Shown: positions 1-7,644, numbered from the stretch's first letter. The stretch: 24,443 bases of DNA from Saprospiraceae bacterium UBA2329 (GCA_002344975.1 DDUV01000066.1:1-24443), one strand, 5' to 3'. Numbers and translations are program-made. Notes: generated by a model from the letters alone, not told the origin.

Positions 1-48
1 TTCGGATTCCCGATTTCGGATTCCCGATTCCCGATTTCGGATTCCCGA
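1..48. repeat. Tandem 14-bp repeats, left of the four-helix-bundle gene
   Basis: The unit is TTTCGGATTCCCGA. A 13-bp partial copy lies at 1-13, full copies at 14-27 and 35-48, and a 7-bp half unit (TTCCCGA) at 28-34. The array probably continues to the left of the window. One more exact copy lies at 444-457 on the other side of the small gene, so that gene is bracketed by direct copies of the same unit. Confidence 0.85.
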
Positions 49-49
49 T

Positions 50-421
50 TTATTTATATTTTGAGCCTCTGAGCTCAGAGCGTTTTAGGTACTCAATAAA
101 TCCACCGAGTTGTTTAGAAATAACGGCTGTGCGTTGACACAAATCATCAATATATCCAAAATCGAATGCCCTGTAAGATTGAGACCGGGTTTCCCCACAA
201 GACCCTTTGGCGATGTGAAGGAATTGTGTAAATTCTTTGTTCCCGTTTCTATCAAAACCCTCGGCAATATTGTCCATAATACTTCCCGATGAAGCCCTGA
301 TTTGAGCTTTGAACCTAAAATCCTGCTCAAAACCATTTTTCGACGTAACTCTAAAAACAACGCGGCACAGTTCTCTTGCCAATTTCCAAACTTCCAAATC
401 TTCAAACTTTTCGATAGCCAT
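50..421 (-). CDS. Four-helix-bundle protein (23S rRNA intervening-sequence protein family)
   Basis: This 123-aa protein matches the small four-helix-bundle family first found as ORFs in 23S rRNA intervening sequences and related in fold to the Avd accessory protein of diversity-generating retroelements. Recognisable family features are the start FEDLEVWKLAREL, the central QIRASSGSIMDNIAEGFDR and the following NKEFTQFLHIAKGSCGETRSQ. Length is normal for the family (about 115-130 aa). The start is ATG at 421. The molecular role of free-standing copies is not known. The gene is not inside an rRNA gene, and no reverse transcriptase or variable repeat lies nearby, so a DGR role is not supported. 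It ends directly beside one 14-bp repeat array and begins just inside another, which suggests a repeat-bounded, possibly mobile or recombined cassette. Confidence 0.85.
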   Translation of the reverse strand: MAIEKFEDLEVWKLARELCRVVFRVTSKNGFEQDFRFKAQIRASSGSIMDNIAEGFDRNGNKEFTQFLHIAKGSCGETRSQSYRAFDFGYIDDLCQRTAVISKQLGGFIEYLKRSELRGSKYK

Positions 422-443
422 GGTAGATGTGTTTGATTTCCGA

Positions 444-457
444 TTTCGGATTCCCGA
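444..457. repeat. Isolated copy of the left 14-bp repeat unit
   Basis: TTTCGGATTCCCGA occurs here exactly as at 14-27 and 35-48. It abuts the 457-559 array, whose units resemble it on the opposite strand, so the repeat family appears to switch orientation at about 457. Confidence 0.8.
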
Positions 458-559
458 TTAAGAATCAGGAATTAAGAATCAGGAATTAAGAATCAGGAAT
501 TAAGAATCAGGAATTAAGAATCAGGAATTAAGAATCAGGAATTAAGAATCAGGAATTAA
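457..559. repeat. Seven-copy 14-bp tandem repeat array
   Basis: Seven perfect head-to-tail copies of ATTAAGAATCAGGA run from 457 to 554, followed by a partial copy at 555-559. There are no spacers, so this is not a CRISPR array. Read on the minus strand the unit begins ATTCCTGATTCTTA, similar to ATTCCCGATTTCGG of the left array. The right-most copy supplies the last four codons and the stop codon of the sigma-factor gene. Copy number is likely to vary between strains (inference). Confidence 0.95.
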
Positions 560-1135
560 CAAGCCCTTCAGCCGGCGTTTCCCGTTTTGGAGGTAACTTT
601 TTACATCCGAAACATCGAAGCCGGTATGTTCTGCAATGTCTTTGTAACTCTTCTTCTCAAAGAAAAACAAATGAATACACACCCTTTGACGCTCGTCCAA
701 TTGCTCAATGGCGGCGCTCAATTTTGTTTCCAAAGCATCCTGCTCATCATATAGTCGCTCGGAGGCTTCATTTTCCACAACCCAATCTTCATTTTTTTTC
801 CCGGCGCCCCAGTTTTCGACGTTGGAGGCATAGCGCTGTTGCTGTCGAAACCAGGAAACACAAGCATTTCGGGAGAGTGAAAACAGCCAGGTATTGAAAT
901 TAATAACTTCACTCTGAGTGAGTTCAGTCATTACTTTTTCAAAAATCACCATCACCAGATCGCTCCGGTCTTCGGGGTCATCGGCATATTTCATGCACAT
1001 GGCATGGACGAGGTGTAGATAACGGCCAAAGAGTTCGGAAACAGCATCAGGATTGCCGGACGCACGATACCCCGCCATGAGTTGTTCATCGCTGAGTTGG
1101 GCAAGAGACTTTGAACGAAGATTCCGAATAAACAT
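542..1135 (-). CDS. RNA polymerase sigma factor, sigma-70 family (ECF-like)
   Basis: This 197-aa protein has the two-domain ECF layout. Region 2 covers roughly residues 30-100 (AVSELFGRYLHLVHAMCMKY, then FNTWLFSLSRNACVSWFRQ). Region 4 covers roughly 140-192 (QLDERQRVCIHLFFFEKKSYKDIAEHTG, then DVKSYLQNGKRRLKGLL, a helix-turn-helix that would read the -35 region). I chose the ATG at 1135; a TTG at 1177 in the same frame would add 14 residues and overlap the upstream gene's stop codon as TTGA. The upstream gene encodes a DUF4837 lipoprotein, so both may be co-transcribed and translationally coupled. No anti-sigma factor is recognisable nearby. The C-terminal residues IPDS and the stop codon are encoded by the neighbouring 14-bp repeat. 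The target regulon cannot be inferred. Confidence 0.85.
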   Translation of the reverse strand: MFIRNLRSKSLAQLSDEQLMAGYRASGNPDAVSELFGRYLHLVHAMCMKYADDPEDRSDLVMVIFEKVMTELTQSEVINFNTWLFSLSRNACVSWFRQQQRYASNVENWGAGKKNEDWVVENEASERLYDEQDALETKLSAAIEQLDERQRVCIHLFFFEKKSYKDIAEHTGFDVSDVKSYLQNGKRRLKGLLIPDS

Positions 1136-1173
1136 CTGGCATGGCTGCTGTGAAAACGCCGGGTAAGATAAGA

Positions 1174-2241
1174 TCAAAATTTGATACCCGAAATCACATG
1201 ATCCAGATATTGAACATAATTGCGTTTTTCTTCTTCGGGAGCATATACAAACCCGTCAATGAAAAGCAGTTCGTTTTTGTCGGGATTATGGATGAGGTAA
1301 CTGACGAAAGGCCCGCCCTTGAAGTCGTTGCTCAGCTCCCAAATACCGCGCGCTTCAATGGCGTACCGGTTTCCGATGGTTTTGACGTAGGTGAACATCG
1401 GCAAGTCCACATCATTGATGAGCATATAGGACCCCTTTGTAGAGGAAGACACATATTTGCGCCCCAATTCATTGCGAATGGCCTTGATGCCCTCCTTGCT
1501 GAGCTGCGTGTCGCTCGTGTACGGCAGCTTCTGTATGAGAATATTGCTGGAGGCCTTATCGGTTTCATAGCGGAGCCAGGTGATTTCCTCTTTGTCCAAG
1601 GCCATGAAATACCCTTTGGGCACGCGCAGTGTGGCGCCGGTTTTTTCGAGTATCCGGTCGCGTAGTCCAAAGTCTTCCCCTCCTGCAAACAAGCGTTTTT
1701 TCAGGTGCGGGTGCTCGCTGTCGCGGATGCGCTTGGAGATGGCAGAAAAATTTTCAGTCAGCGCCTGTGCCAGGCCGTCTTCAGAAAAAGAGAAAATGTA
1801 AATAATGATCTGACCGCGCGCCCATTTGTCTTTGCCTACTACGGTATGGAAAGAAGGATCGGATTGGGCGCGTTGATATTTTTCCTCCCCCAAATCGGCC
1901 CGAACCATGCGCGCTACGGGCGAGTCTTCATCCTTCAGGTTGGCCACGATGAGATAAGTGCGCAACTCTTTGAGCAGCGGCTCCATTTCGATGCTTTTGA
2001 GGTCATAATGGCGCAGGTCATACATCGGCTCCGGCTGCGGCAAAATAGGATAAGCCGACGCATAATAGTAATCAATGGTGTCGCCGATGGGGCCATCCCA
2101 GAGCATATCATCACAAATGACTACCAGATCGTTGAGTTTGCCGTAAGCATTATTGGGGCCGCCAAATGATTTTTTAGCCTCTTCCGAGCAACTGTTGAGC
2201 AAAAGCAAGCCGCCGAAGAGAACAAAAAAAATGCGTTTCAT
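1174..2241 (-). CDS. DUF4837 family lipoprotein
   Basis: This 355-aa protein starts with a lipoprotein signal peptide (hydrophobic stretch at residues 3-15, lipobox LNSC, lipidated Cys18). The mature part resembles the Bacteroidota-restricted DUF4837 family: a Gly/Asn-rich linker, then LVVICDDMLWDGPIGDTI and a PILPQPEPMYDLRHYD segment, which are typical of the family start. The family has no established function. The protein would be anchored to a membrane, on the periplasmic face or at the cell surface. The gene lies 122 bp downstream of moxR on the same strand and its stop codon reaches the possible TTG start of the sigma-factor gene, so the two probably share a transcript. The start is ATG at 2241. 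Confidence 0.85.
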   Translation of the reverse strand: MKRIFFVLFGGLLLLNSCSEEAKKSFGGPNNAYGKLNDLVVICDDMLWDGPIGDTIDYYYASAYPILPQPEPMYDLRHYDLKSIEMEPLLKELRTYLIVANLKDEDSPVARMVRADLGEEKYQRAQSDPSFHTVVGKDKWARGQIIIYIFSFSEDGLAQALTENFSAISKRIRDSEHPHLKKRLFAGGEDFGLRDRILEKTGATLRVPKGYFMALDKEEITWLRYETDKASSNILIQKLPYTSDTQLSKEGIKAIRNELGRKYVSSSTKGSYMLINDVDLPMFTYVKTIGNRYAIEARGIWELSNDFKGGPFVSYLIHNPDKNELLFIDGFVYAPEEEKRNYVQYLDHVISGIKF

Positions 2242-2332
2242 ATTATTGGTTGTTTTTGAGCTGTTTACACGTCAAAACGGGGTTGCCGTCGGGCAGGCAA
2301 CAGGCTGAATAAAACCTTAGATGCAAACAGGA

Positions 2333-2367
2333 GTGATTTTGGCGGGCAGAAGCGCCGGAAAAATCAC
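2333..2367 (-). terminator. Hairpin at the end of the moxR gene, possible terminator
   Basis: GTGATTTT (2333-2340) pairs with AAAATCAC (2360-2367), and GGCG (2341-2344) with CGCC (2353-2356). This leaves an imperfect stem around an 8-nt loop. It overlaps the moxR stop codon. The U-tract on the minus strand is poor, so it may act as an RNA 3'-end structure rather than a strict intrinsic terminator. Confidence 0.4.
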
Positions 2368-3335
2368 AACAAGCTCTCGATCACGCGTTCTTCCGAGTAG
2401 CCTTCCGCCTCGGCCTTGTAATTGCGCACAATGCGGTGGCGCAGCACATATTTGGCTACGGCGCGTACATCCTCGATATCCGGCGAGTATTTTCCTGCAA
2501 TAGCGGCGTGGCATTTGGCGCCCAACACAAGATATTGAGAGGCGCGAGGGCCGGCGCCCCAGGAAATGTAGTCGTTCACCATGCCGGTAGCACGCGGCGT
2601 GTTGGGGCGGGTTTTGCTCACCAAAGAGACGGCGTATTCCAGTACATTGTCGGCAACGGGTATTTTGCGCACCAATTGCTGAAAATCAAGGATTTGCTGT
2701 CCGGTGAGTACATGGCGGAGATCGTATTGATTGGAAGAAGTAGTGCTTTTTACGATCTGCACTTCCTCTTCATAAGAAGGATAATCGAGCGGGATGTTGA
2801 ACATGAAGCGGTCGAGTTGCGCTTCCGGCAGCGGGTAGGTGCCTTCCTGTTCGATGGGGTTTTGAGTGGCCAATACAAAAAACGGCTTAGGCAAGGCGTG
2901 CCGTTGGCCGCTCACGGTTACCGAGCGCTCCTGCATGGCTTCCAGGAGAGCAGCCTGCGTTTTGGGCGGCGTACGGTTGATTTCGTCGGCCAAAACGATG
3001 TTGGCAAACAAAGGCCCCGGATTGAAGCGGAAATGGCGGTCTTCATCCAGCAATTCCGAGCCGGTGATGTCGCTGGGCATCAGGTCGGGCGTGAACTGGA
3101 TGCGTTTAAATTCCAAGTCCAGCACTTCGGAGATAGTGCTGACGAGCAGCGTTTTGGCCAAACCGGGAACGCCCACCAAGAGGCTGTGCCCGTTGCTGAA
3201 CAGGGAAATGATGACGGCCTTGACCACATCATCCTGACCTACAATGACTTTGGAAATTTCTTTGGAGAGATCGCGATAGGCTTGCGCCAAGGCATCAACG
3301 GCTTCTACATCTGATTTGAATACGCTCTGGGCCAT
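2364..3335 (-). CDS. MoxR family AAA+ ATPase
   Basis: This 323-aa protein is a MoxR-type AAA+ ATPase (AAA_3 plus a C-terminal lid domain), a cytoplasmic chaperone-like ATPase thought to remodel or activate metal-binding or VWA-domain partners. Visible motifs are Walker A GVPGLAKT (residues 55-62), Walker B VLADEIN (114-120), the sensor region FVLATQNPIEQEGTYPLPEAQLDRF, and the lid segment SPDIEDVRAVAKYVLRHRIVRNYKAEAEG. Length is normal. The usual neighbours (DUF58 and VWA-domain genes) are absent from the adjacent genes; instead a DUF4837 gene follows and a small lipoprotein gene precedes. The start is ATG at 3335, with a candidate promoter just upstream. Confidence 0.93.
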   Translation of the reverse strand: MAQSVFKSDVEAVDALAQAYRDLSKEISKVIVGQDDVVKAVIISLFSNGHSLLVGVPGLAKTLLVSTISEVLDLEFKRIQFTPDLMPSDITGSELLDEDRHFRFNPGPLFANIVLADEINRTPPKTQAALLEAMQERSVTVSGQRHALPKPFFVLATQNPIEQEGTYPLPEAQLDRFMFNIPLDYPSYEEEVQIVKSTTSSNQYDLRHVLTGQQILDFQQLVRKIPVADNVLEYAVSLVSKTRPNTPRATGMVNDYISWGAGPRASQYLVLGAKCHAAIAGKYSPDIEDVRAVAKYVLRHRIVRNYKAEAEGYSEERVIESLL

Positions 3336-3356
3336 TCGATTTTCAATTTAGGCGGC

Positions 3357-3389
3357 AAAGATGGTAAAAATGATAAAAACACGCAGCAA
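3357..3389 (-). promoter_or_regulatory. Candidate Bacteroidota promoter for moxR
   Basis: On the minus strand CATCTTTG (3364-3357) differs by one base from the TAnnTTTG box, and a TTG lies 22 nt upstream (3389-3387). It sits about 20 nt before the moxR start codon. Confidence 0.4.
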
Positions 3390-3459
3390 AAACGTCGCAT
3401 CCGCCGGCATTGTTTAGCGGGCGGCGGGTAAACCTTGGACGAACGTTTGAACGTGGCTT

Positions 3460-3867
3460 CTATTTTGGCGTCTCGATTTTGTCTTTTGCCAATTTCATCG
3501 TCGTTTCATCGGCCATGCGCAGGAAGAGCGAGTCTTTGGTGAGTTTGAGTATCTGCACCGTCTTTTCGCCTGTGTCTTGTCGCAGGGTATCGGTTGTGTG
3601 CAGGTAGGAGCCTTCAACCGTATATACTCCGGCCTCTTCATAGTACAGATTGCCGAAATACTGATAGCGCCCGTCCTCGGTGAAGAAAAAACGGAAATCA
3701 TCGAGGCGATACTCCGGCAGTTCCTCCTTCGAGCTGATGTCAACAACCTGCCAATGCCCCGCCATGAGGCGATGGGGGTCTTGCCTGCAACCGACGGCCA
3801 GCAGCAATAAAGCCGCCGGCAGGATTTTTTTAATAGAAGGAAACAACAGTCGTGGTTTTTTATTCAA
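3460..3867 (-). CDS. Small lipocalin-like lipoprotein, function unknown
   Basis: This 135-aa protein has an N-terminal signal sequence (basic residues, then ILPAALLLLAVGC, with Cys27 as the likely lipidation site). It has a short beta-rich body: HWQVVDISS, FRFFFTEDGRYQYFGN, AGVYTVEGSYLHTTD, VQILKLTKDSLFLRM. This pattern (a W near the start, then YxxxGxYxxxxxxL strands ending in LxxDSLxLRM) resembles small lipocalin-like proteins of Bacteroidota, but I cannot assign a ligand. No ATG lies before the signal peptide. The TTG at 3867 gives a full signal peptide and overlaps the end of the antiporter gene by 8 nt, which suggests translational coupling to it. A TTG at 3846 is an alternative start. 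The gene appears to be the last one in a unit with nhaD. Confidence 0.7.
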   Translation of the reverse strand: MNKKPRLLFPSIKKILPAALLLLAVGCRQDPHRLMAGHWQVVDISSKEELPEYRLDDFRFFFTEDGRYQYFGNLYYEEAGVYTVEGSYLHTTDTLRQDTGEKTVQILKLTKDSLFLRMADETTMKLAKDKIETPK

Positions 3868-5206
3868 AAATAGGAAGCATCAAGAGATAGGCAGCCGCGC
3901 CGGCCAGAAAGCCCAGCATGGCAATCCAGGCAAAATGCTTGAGATACCAGATAAAATCTATGCGCTCCATGCCCATAGCCGCTACGCCGGCAGCCGAACC
4001 GATGATGAGCATACTGCCGCCCGTGCCCGCGCAGTAGGCGATGAATTGCCATATATGATCATCCATTGGGTATAAATCCATCGGATACATCCCCATGGAA
4101 GCGGCCACCAAAGGCACGTTGTCTATGACGGCGGAAAGGAAGCCCAAAATGACAACTACAATGTCCTGATTGGGGATGACGTGCCGTAGTTTTTCCGCCA
4201 TAGTAGCCAGCAAACCCAGTGGATTGCCGTTGTGGTGAGAAGCCACAGCCGATTCCAAACCTGCCACTGCCATCAGAATGCCGAGGAAGAAGATAATGCT
4301 GGTCATCTCAATGCGGGACAGGGCCTTGCGGGCCGAATACATCTCTTTGCGTTCTTCATCAAAATTCTCTTCAGGATGGATGTATTCAGAAATCAGCCAC
4401 ACAATGCCCAATGACAACATCATGCCCATGTAGGGCGGCAGGTGCGTGACGGTTTTGAAAATGGGCACAAACAGCAAGCCGCCGATACCGGCAATGAGCA
4501 TGGCTTTGCTACTGAGCAGTTTTTTTTGTTGGCCGGCCAATGCCAATTGTTTCTCGGTGGGAGGCGGAAGTTCGCCGGCAAAACGCTTGGACAAAAAACC
4601 GATCAGAACCGGAACCGCCAAACATATTACGGATGGAATAAATAGACGTAGAATCAACTGCTCGGTACTCACTTTTTTACCAATCCAGAGCATGGTGGTA
4701 GTCACGTCGCCGATGGGCGACCAGGCCCCGCCTGCATTGGCGGCAATGACGATGAAAGGAATGAACCACAGCCGGTCTTCGCGCTCCGGGATGATTTTGC
4801 GCAGCAGCGAAATAAATACAATGGTACAAGTGAGGTTGTCTAACACGGCGGAGAGGAAAAACGCCAGAATGGAGAGTACCAGCAGCAACCTGCGTTTGTT
4901 GCGGGTTTTGATAAAATCGGTGATGACGGAGAAGCCTTTGTGCAGGTCCACCAACTCCACAATGGCCATAGCCCCCAGCAGGAACACCAAGATTTCAGCG
5001 GTTTTGCCCAAATGGTGCAACAGCCCGTTTTCCATAGTCGTCGTATGGTGATCGTGCCCTACTATTTCCACCCCGCCGATGGAAATGACGGCCCAGATGA
5101 GCGAACCCATGAGCAGGGCCGGAACAGACTTGTCCAACTTCAGCGGATGCTCAAAAACGATGGAAAGATAGCCAATGACAAAGACGAGTACGATGGCGGT
5201 AAGCAT
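3860..5206 (-). CDS. nhaD: Na+/H+ antiporter, NhaD family
   Basis: This 448-aa inner-membrane protein exports Na+ (and probably Li+) in exchange for H+, as known for the NhaD family (ion transporter superfamily). About 11-12 hydrophobic segments are visible. Family signatures are the start VFVIGYLSIVFEHPLKLDK, the inverted-repeat pair of unwound-helix motifs (LSAVLDNLTCTIVFISLL and LSAVIDNVPLVAASMGMYP), NAGGAWSPIGDVTTTMLW, and the late CAGTGGSMLIIGSAAGVAAMG. The conserved Asp-Asn in each motif is a likely ion-binding element. I chose ATG at 5206, which gives the usual N-terminus; a TTG at 5281 would add 25 atypical residues. A His-rich loop (HDHHTTT followed by LLHHLG) follows the second helix. 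The gene is divergent from the copper ATPase gene and overlaps the downstream small lipoprotein gene. Confidence 0.93.
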   Translation of the reverse strand: MLTAIVLVFVIGYLSIVFEHPLKLDKSVPALLMGSLIWAVISIGGVEIVGHDHHTTTMENGLLHHLGKTAEILVFLLGAMAIVELVDLHKGFSVITDFIKTRNKRRLLLVLSILAFFLSAVLDNLTCTIVFISLLRKIIPEREDRLWFIPFIVIAANAGGAWSPIGDVTTTMLWIGKKVSTEQLILRLFIPSVICLAVPVLIGFLSKRFAGELPPPTEKQLALAGQQKKLLSSKAMLIAGIGGLLFVPIFKTVTHLPPYMGMMLSLGIVWLISEYIHPEENFDEERKEMYSARKALSRIEMTSIIFFLGILMAVAGLESAVASHHNGNPLGLLATMAEKLRHVIPNQDIVVVILGFLSAVIDNVPLVAASMGMYPMDLYPMDDHIWQFIAYCAGTGGSMLIIGSAAGVAAMGMERIDFIWYLKHFAWIAMLGFLAGAAAYLLMLPIFE

Positions 5207-5454
5207 GTCGGTTGCGTTTTGTTTGATGAAAATCCCGGCAAAAATAAACTTTCCTGCGAGTGTAAGGATACTTGAAAGCAATAAGTGTATGACAAATATT
5301 GGCGCGTGTGGTTCGCTGAAGTCAAAGACGCAGAATCGTCCCCTGATTCAAGGTGCAAAAACATTCAGCTTGTATCAAAATATCATATCGGGTAGGGGAG
5401 CAATAAATCCTTTGCCTTTTATATTTGTTCTCAATTTTTTAAAACAGAAGGATC
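5207..5454. promoter_or_regulatory. Divergent intergenic region between nhaD and the copper ATPase gene
   Basis: These 248 bp separate two divergent ion-transport genes and must hold both promoters. TATATTTG at 5420-5427 matches the Bacteroidota -7 box for the plus-strand gene, although no TTG lies at the ideal distance. CAAAAATA at 5239-5246 reads TATTTTTG on the minus strand and could serve nhaD. No clear metal-regulator operator (dyad) was recognised. Confidence 0.5.
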
Positions 5455-7575
5455 ATGGACGCCCGCATCATAGAATGGAAAGTAGATGGAATGGACTGCA
5501 ACAACTGCGCCGCCGGTATCTCGCGGTTTCTGGAGCGCAAAGGCATGCAGGATGTGTTTGTCAGCTTTTCTACCAAAGATGTGCGCTTTCGGCAGGGAGA
5601 GCAACCCGTGCCCATTGAAGACATCAAAGCGGGTATCCGCAAGCTCGGTTACATCATTATAGAAGATACTCCCGCCGAGCCTTTCTGGACTTTGGAAAAA
5701 AAACTCTTGGTTTCAGCCGTACTCACTGCCCCCTTGCTGTTGCACCATTTCGCCATGATGGCCGGCCTGCACTGGCATTGGCTGGAAAACGCCTGGGTGC
5801 AATTGGCGCTCTGTTTGCCGGTATATGTGCTGGGCGCCTGGCACTTCGGACGCAGCGCGCTCGGCTCCTTGCGCAGCGGCGTGCCCAATATGGACGTGCT
5901 CATCTTCATCGGCAGCACGGCGGCCTTTATATACAGTCTCATCGGCGCTGTTTTGGGCGAACCCAAATACATCTTTTTTGAAACCGCCGCCACCATCATC
6001 ACCTTGGTATTGGCCGGCAACTGGCTCGAAAAACGCGCCGTGGCCCAAACCACCACCGCCATCGGAGAACTGAGCCGCCTGCAAGTGGAAAAGGCCCGCA
6101 AGATCATGCCTTCCGGCGTGGTAGTCCTTATTGATAAAGACGACATTGCCAAAGGCGAGCTCCTGCAAGTGAACGAAGGCGATAAAATACCCGCCGACGG
6201 CATCGTGGAAGCCGGCAATGCCTGGGTGGACGAATCAATGCTCACCGGCGAGAGCCTGCCCGTAGAAAAACGCCCCGGCGATACCGTCATCGGCGCATCG
6301 CTGCTTCAGTCGGGCAACATGCGCATGAGGGTGCAGGCCGCCGGCCGCGATACCGTGCTGTCGCAAATGATTGAATTGGTAAGAACCGCCCAGCAGGACA
6401 AGCCCGCCATACAGCGCTTGGCCGACCGCATCAGCGCCGTATTTGTGCCGGTGGTGGTGAGCATTGCCGCGCTTACTTTTCTCATCGGGTATTTTGGGTT
6501 TCAAATCAGTCCCCAGCAGGCGCTGATGAACGCCATTGCCGTGTTGGTCATTTCCTGTCCCTGCGCGATGGGCTTAGCCACGCCCACTGCCGTGATGGTG
6601 GGCGTGGGAAGGCTGGCCCGCAACGGCATTTTGGTAAAAGGCGGCCAAACCGTGGAAACCCTGGCCCAGATTCGCAACATTGTTTTCGACAAAACCGGCA
6701 CCCTCACCACCGGAGCGTTTCGCATCAAAAACATAGCGCTGCACACCCCCGACGCGCACAAAATATACGCCCTCATCCACCATCTCGAACAGCACTCCTC
6801 GCACCCGGTGGCGCAGGCCCTGGTGCAGGAAATGAACGGGTGCATGAACGGCACTGTCGTTGAACTACAAGATATTGAGGAACAAAAAGGCGTCGGCGTT
6901 TCTGCCCGCGATGCGCAGGGCAATGTGTATAAAATAGGCTCGGCGCGCATTTTGCCGGATGGTGTTGCATCTGGTCCGGCAGCAGTGTTTCTCACTCAAA
7001 ACGACCAATTGCTGGCCGCCATCGAATTAGACGACGAGATGAAGCCCGATGCCGCCGAAACGGTGTCTTTTTTGAAAAAACAGCACATCCACCCCGTTAT
7101 TCTCAGCGGCGACAAGGCAGAAAAAACCGGCGCGGTGGCCGCATCGCTGGGCATTCAGGATTATTACGCAGAACAACTGCCCGCCCAGAAACTCGAACGC
7201 ATCGCCGCGCTTTCGGCACAAGCCCCCACCGCTATGGTCGGCGACGGCATCAACGACGCGCCCGCCCTCAGCCGGGCCACGCTGGGCATCTCGCTGAGCA
7301 ACGCCTCGCAGGCCGCCATACAGTCGGCTCAGATTATCCTGCTCAATGGCCGTTTGGACCGTCTGCGCGATGCGCTCCATATTTCCAAGCACACCTTACT
7401 CACCATCCGGCAAAACCTGTTTTGGGCCTTTGCCTACAACATCGTCGCCATTCCGCTGGCCGCCGCCGGCTACCTCAGCCCGATGTGGGGGGCGCTGTTC
7501 ATGGCTTTTTCAGATGTGGTGGTGATCGGCAATTCCATCCGGCTCAAAACAAAAAAATTAAACCTGCCCTCTTGA
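5455..7575 (+). CDS. copA: Copper-type heavy-metal P1B ATPase
   Basis: This 706-aa inner-membrane ATPase most likely exports Cu+ using ATP. It has one N-terminal metal-binding domain (GMDCNNC, with Cys15 and Cys18), membrane helices from about residue 80, the actuator motif TGES (264-267), the metal-site motif CPC (368-370), the phosphorylation site DKTGT (Asp412), the SHP motif (449-451) and GDGIND (596-601). The CPC motif and the late-helix sequence AYN followed by IPLAAAGYLSPMWGA support the Cu+ (1B-1) group. The final helix reads MAFSDVVVIGNS, where most CopA proteins have an MxxSS pattern, so ion specificity is less than certain. No copper chaperone, CueR or CsoR gene lies alongside. Length is normal for a one-HMA enzyme. 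Confidence 0.9.
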   Translation: MDARIIEWKVDGMDCNNCAAGISRFLERKGMQDVFVSFSTKDVRFRQGEQPVPIEDIKAGIRKLGYIIIEDTPAEPFWTLEKKLLVSAVLTAPLLLHHFAMMAGLHWHWLENAWVQLALCLPVYVLGAWHFGRSALGSLRSGVPNMDVLIFIGSTAAFIYSLIGAVLGEPKYIFFETAATIITLVLAGNWLEKRAVAQTTTAIGELSRLQVEKARKIMPSGVVVLIDKDDIAKGELLQVNEGDKIPADGIVEAGNAWVDESMLTGESLPVEKRPGDTVIGASLLQSGNMRMRVQAAGRDTVLSQMIELVRTAQQDKPAIQRLADRISAVFVPVVVSIAALTFLIGYFGFQISPQQALMNAIAVLVISCPCAMGLATPTAVMVGVGRLARNGILVKGGQTVETLAQIRNIVFDKTGTLTTGAFRIKNIALHTPDAHKIYALIHHLEQHSSHPVAQALVQEMNGCMNGTVVELQDIEEQKGVGVSARDAQGNVYKIGSARILPDGVASGPAAVFLTQNDQLLAAIELDDEMKPDAAETVSFLKKQHIHPVILSGDKAEKTGAVAASLGIQDYYAEQLPAQKLERIAALSAQAPTAMVGDGINDAPALSRATLGISLSNASQAAIQSAQIILLNGRLDRLRDALHISKHTLLTIRQNLFWAFAYNIVAIPLAAAGYLSPMWGALFMAFSDVVVIGNSIRLKTKKLNLPS

Positions 7576-7601
7576 CTTTTTGCAAAGAAGGTCTTACCTT
7601 G
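7572..7601 (+). promoter_or_regulatory. Candidate promoter for xerC-hpf
   Basis: TTGACT (7572-7577) is followed, 20 nt after the TTG, by TACCTTG (7595-7601), close to the TAnnTTTG box. It overlaps the stop codon of the copper ATPase gene and lies about 45 nt before the xerC start codon. Confidence 0.5.
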
Positions 7602-7644
7602 AGCCTCGTAAAGCAACCTTTTCGCACACACCTCACCGAAGCGC

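Noticed and set aside
50..421. Accessory protein of a diversity-generating retroelement
   Set aside because: The fold is related to Avd, but there is no reverse transcriptase, template repeat or variable repeat in the window.
457..559. Repeat array considered as a CRISPR array
   Set aside because: The 14-bp units are directly adjacent with no spacers, are too short, and no cas gene is near.
2436..3314. 292-codon open frame on the plus strand opposite moxR
   Set aside because: The moxR frame has Walker A and B motifs; the opposite frame is low in recognisable structure and has no promoter.
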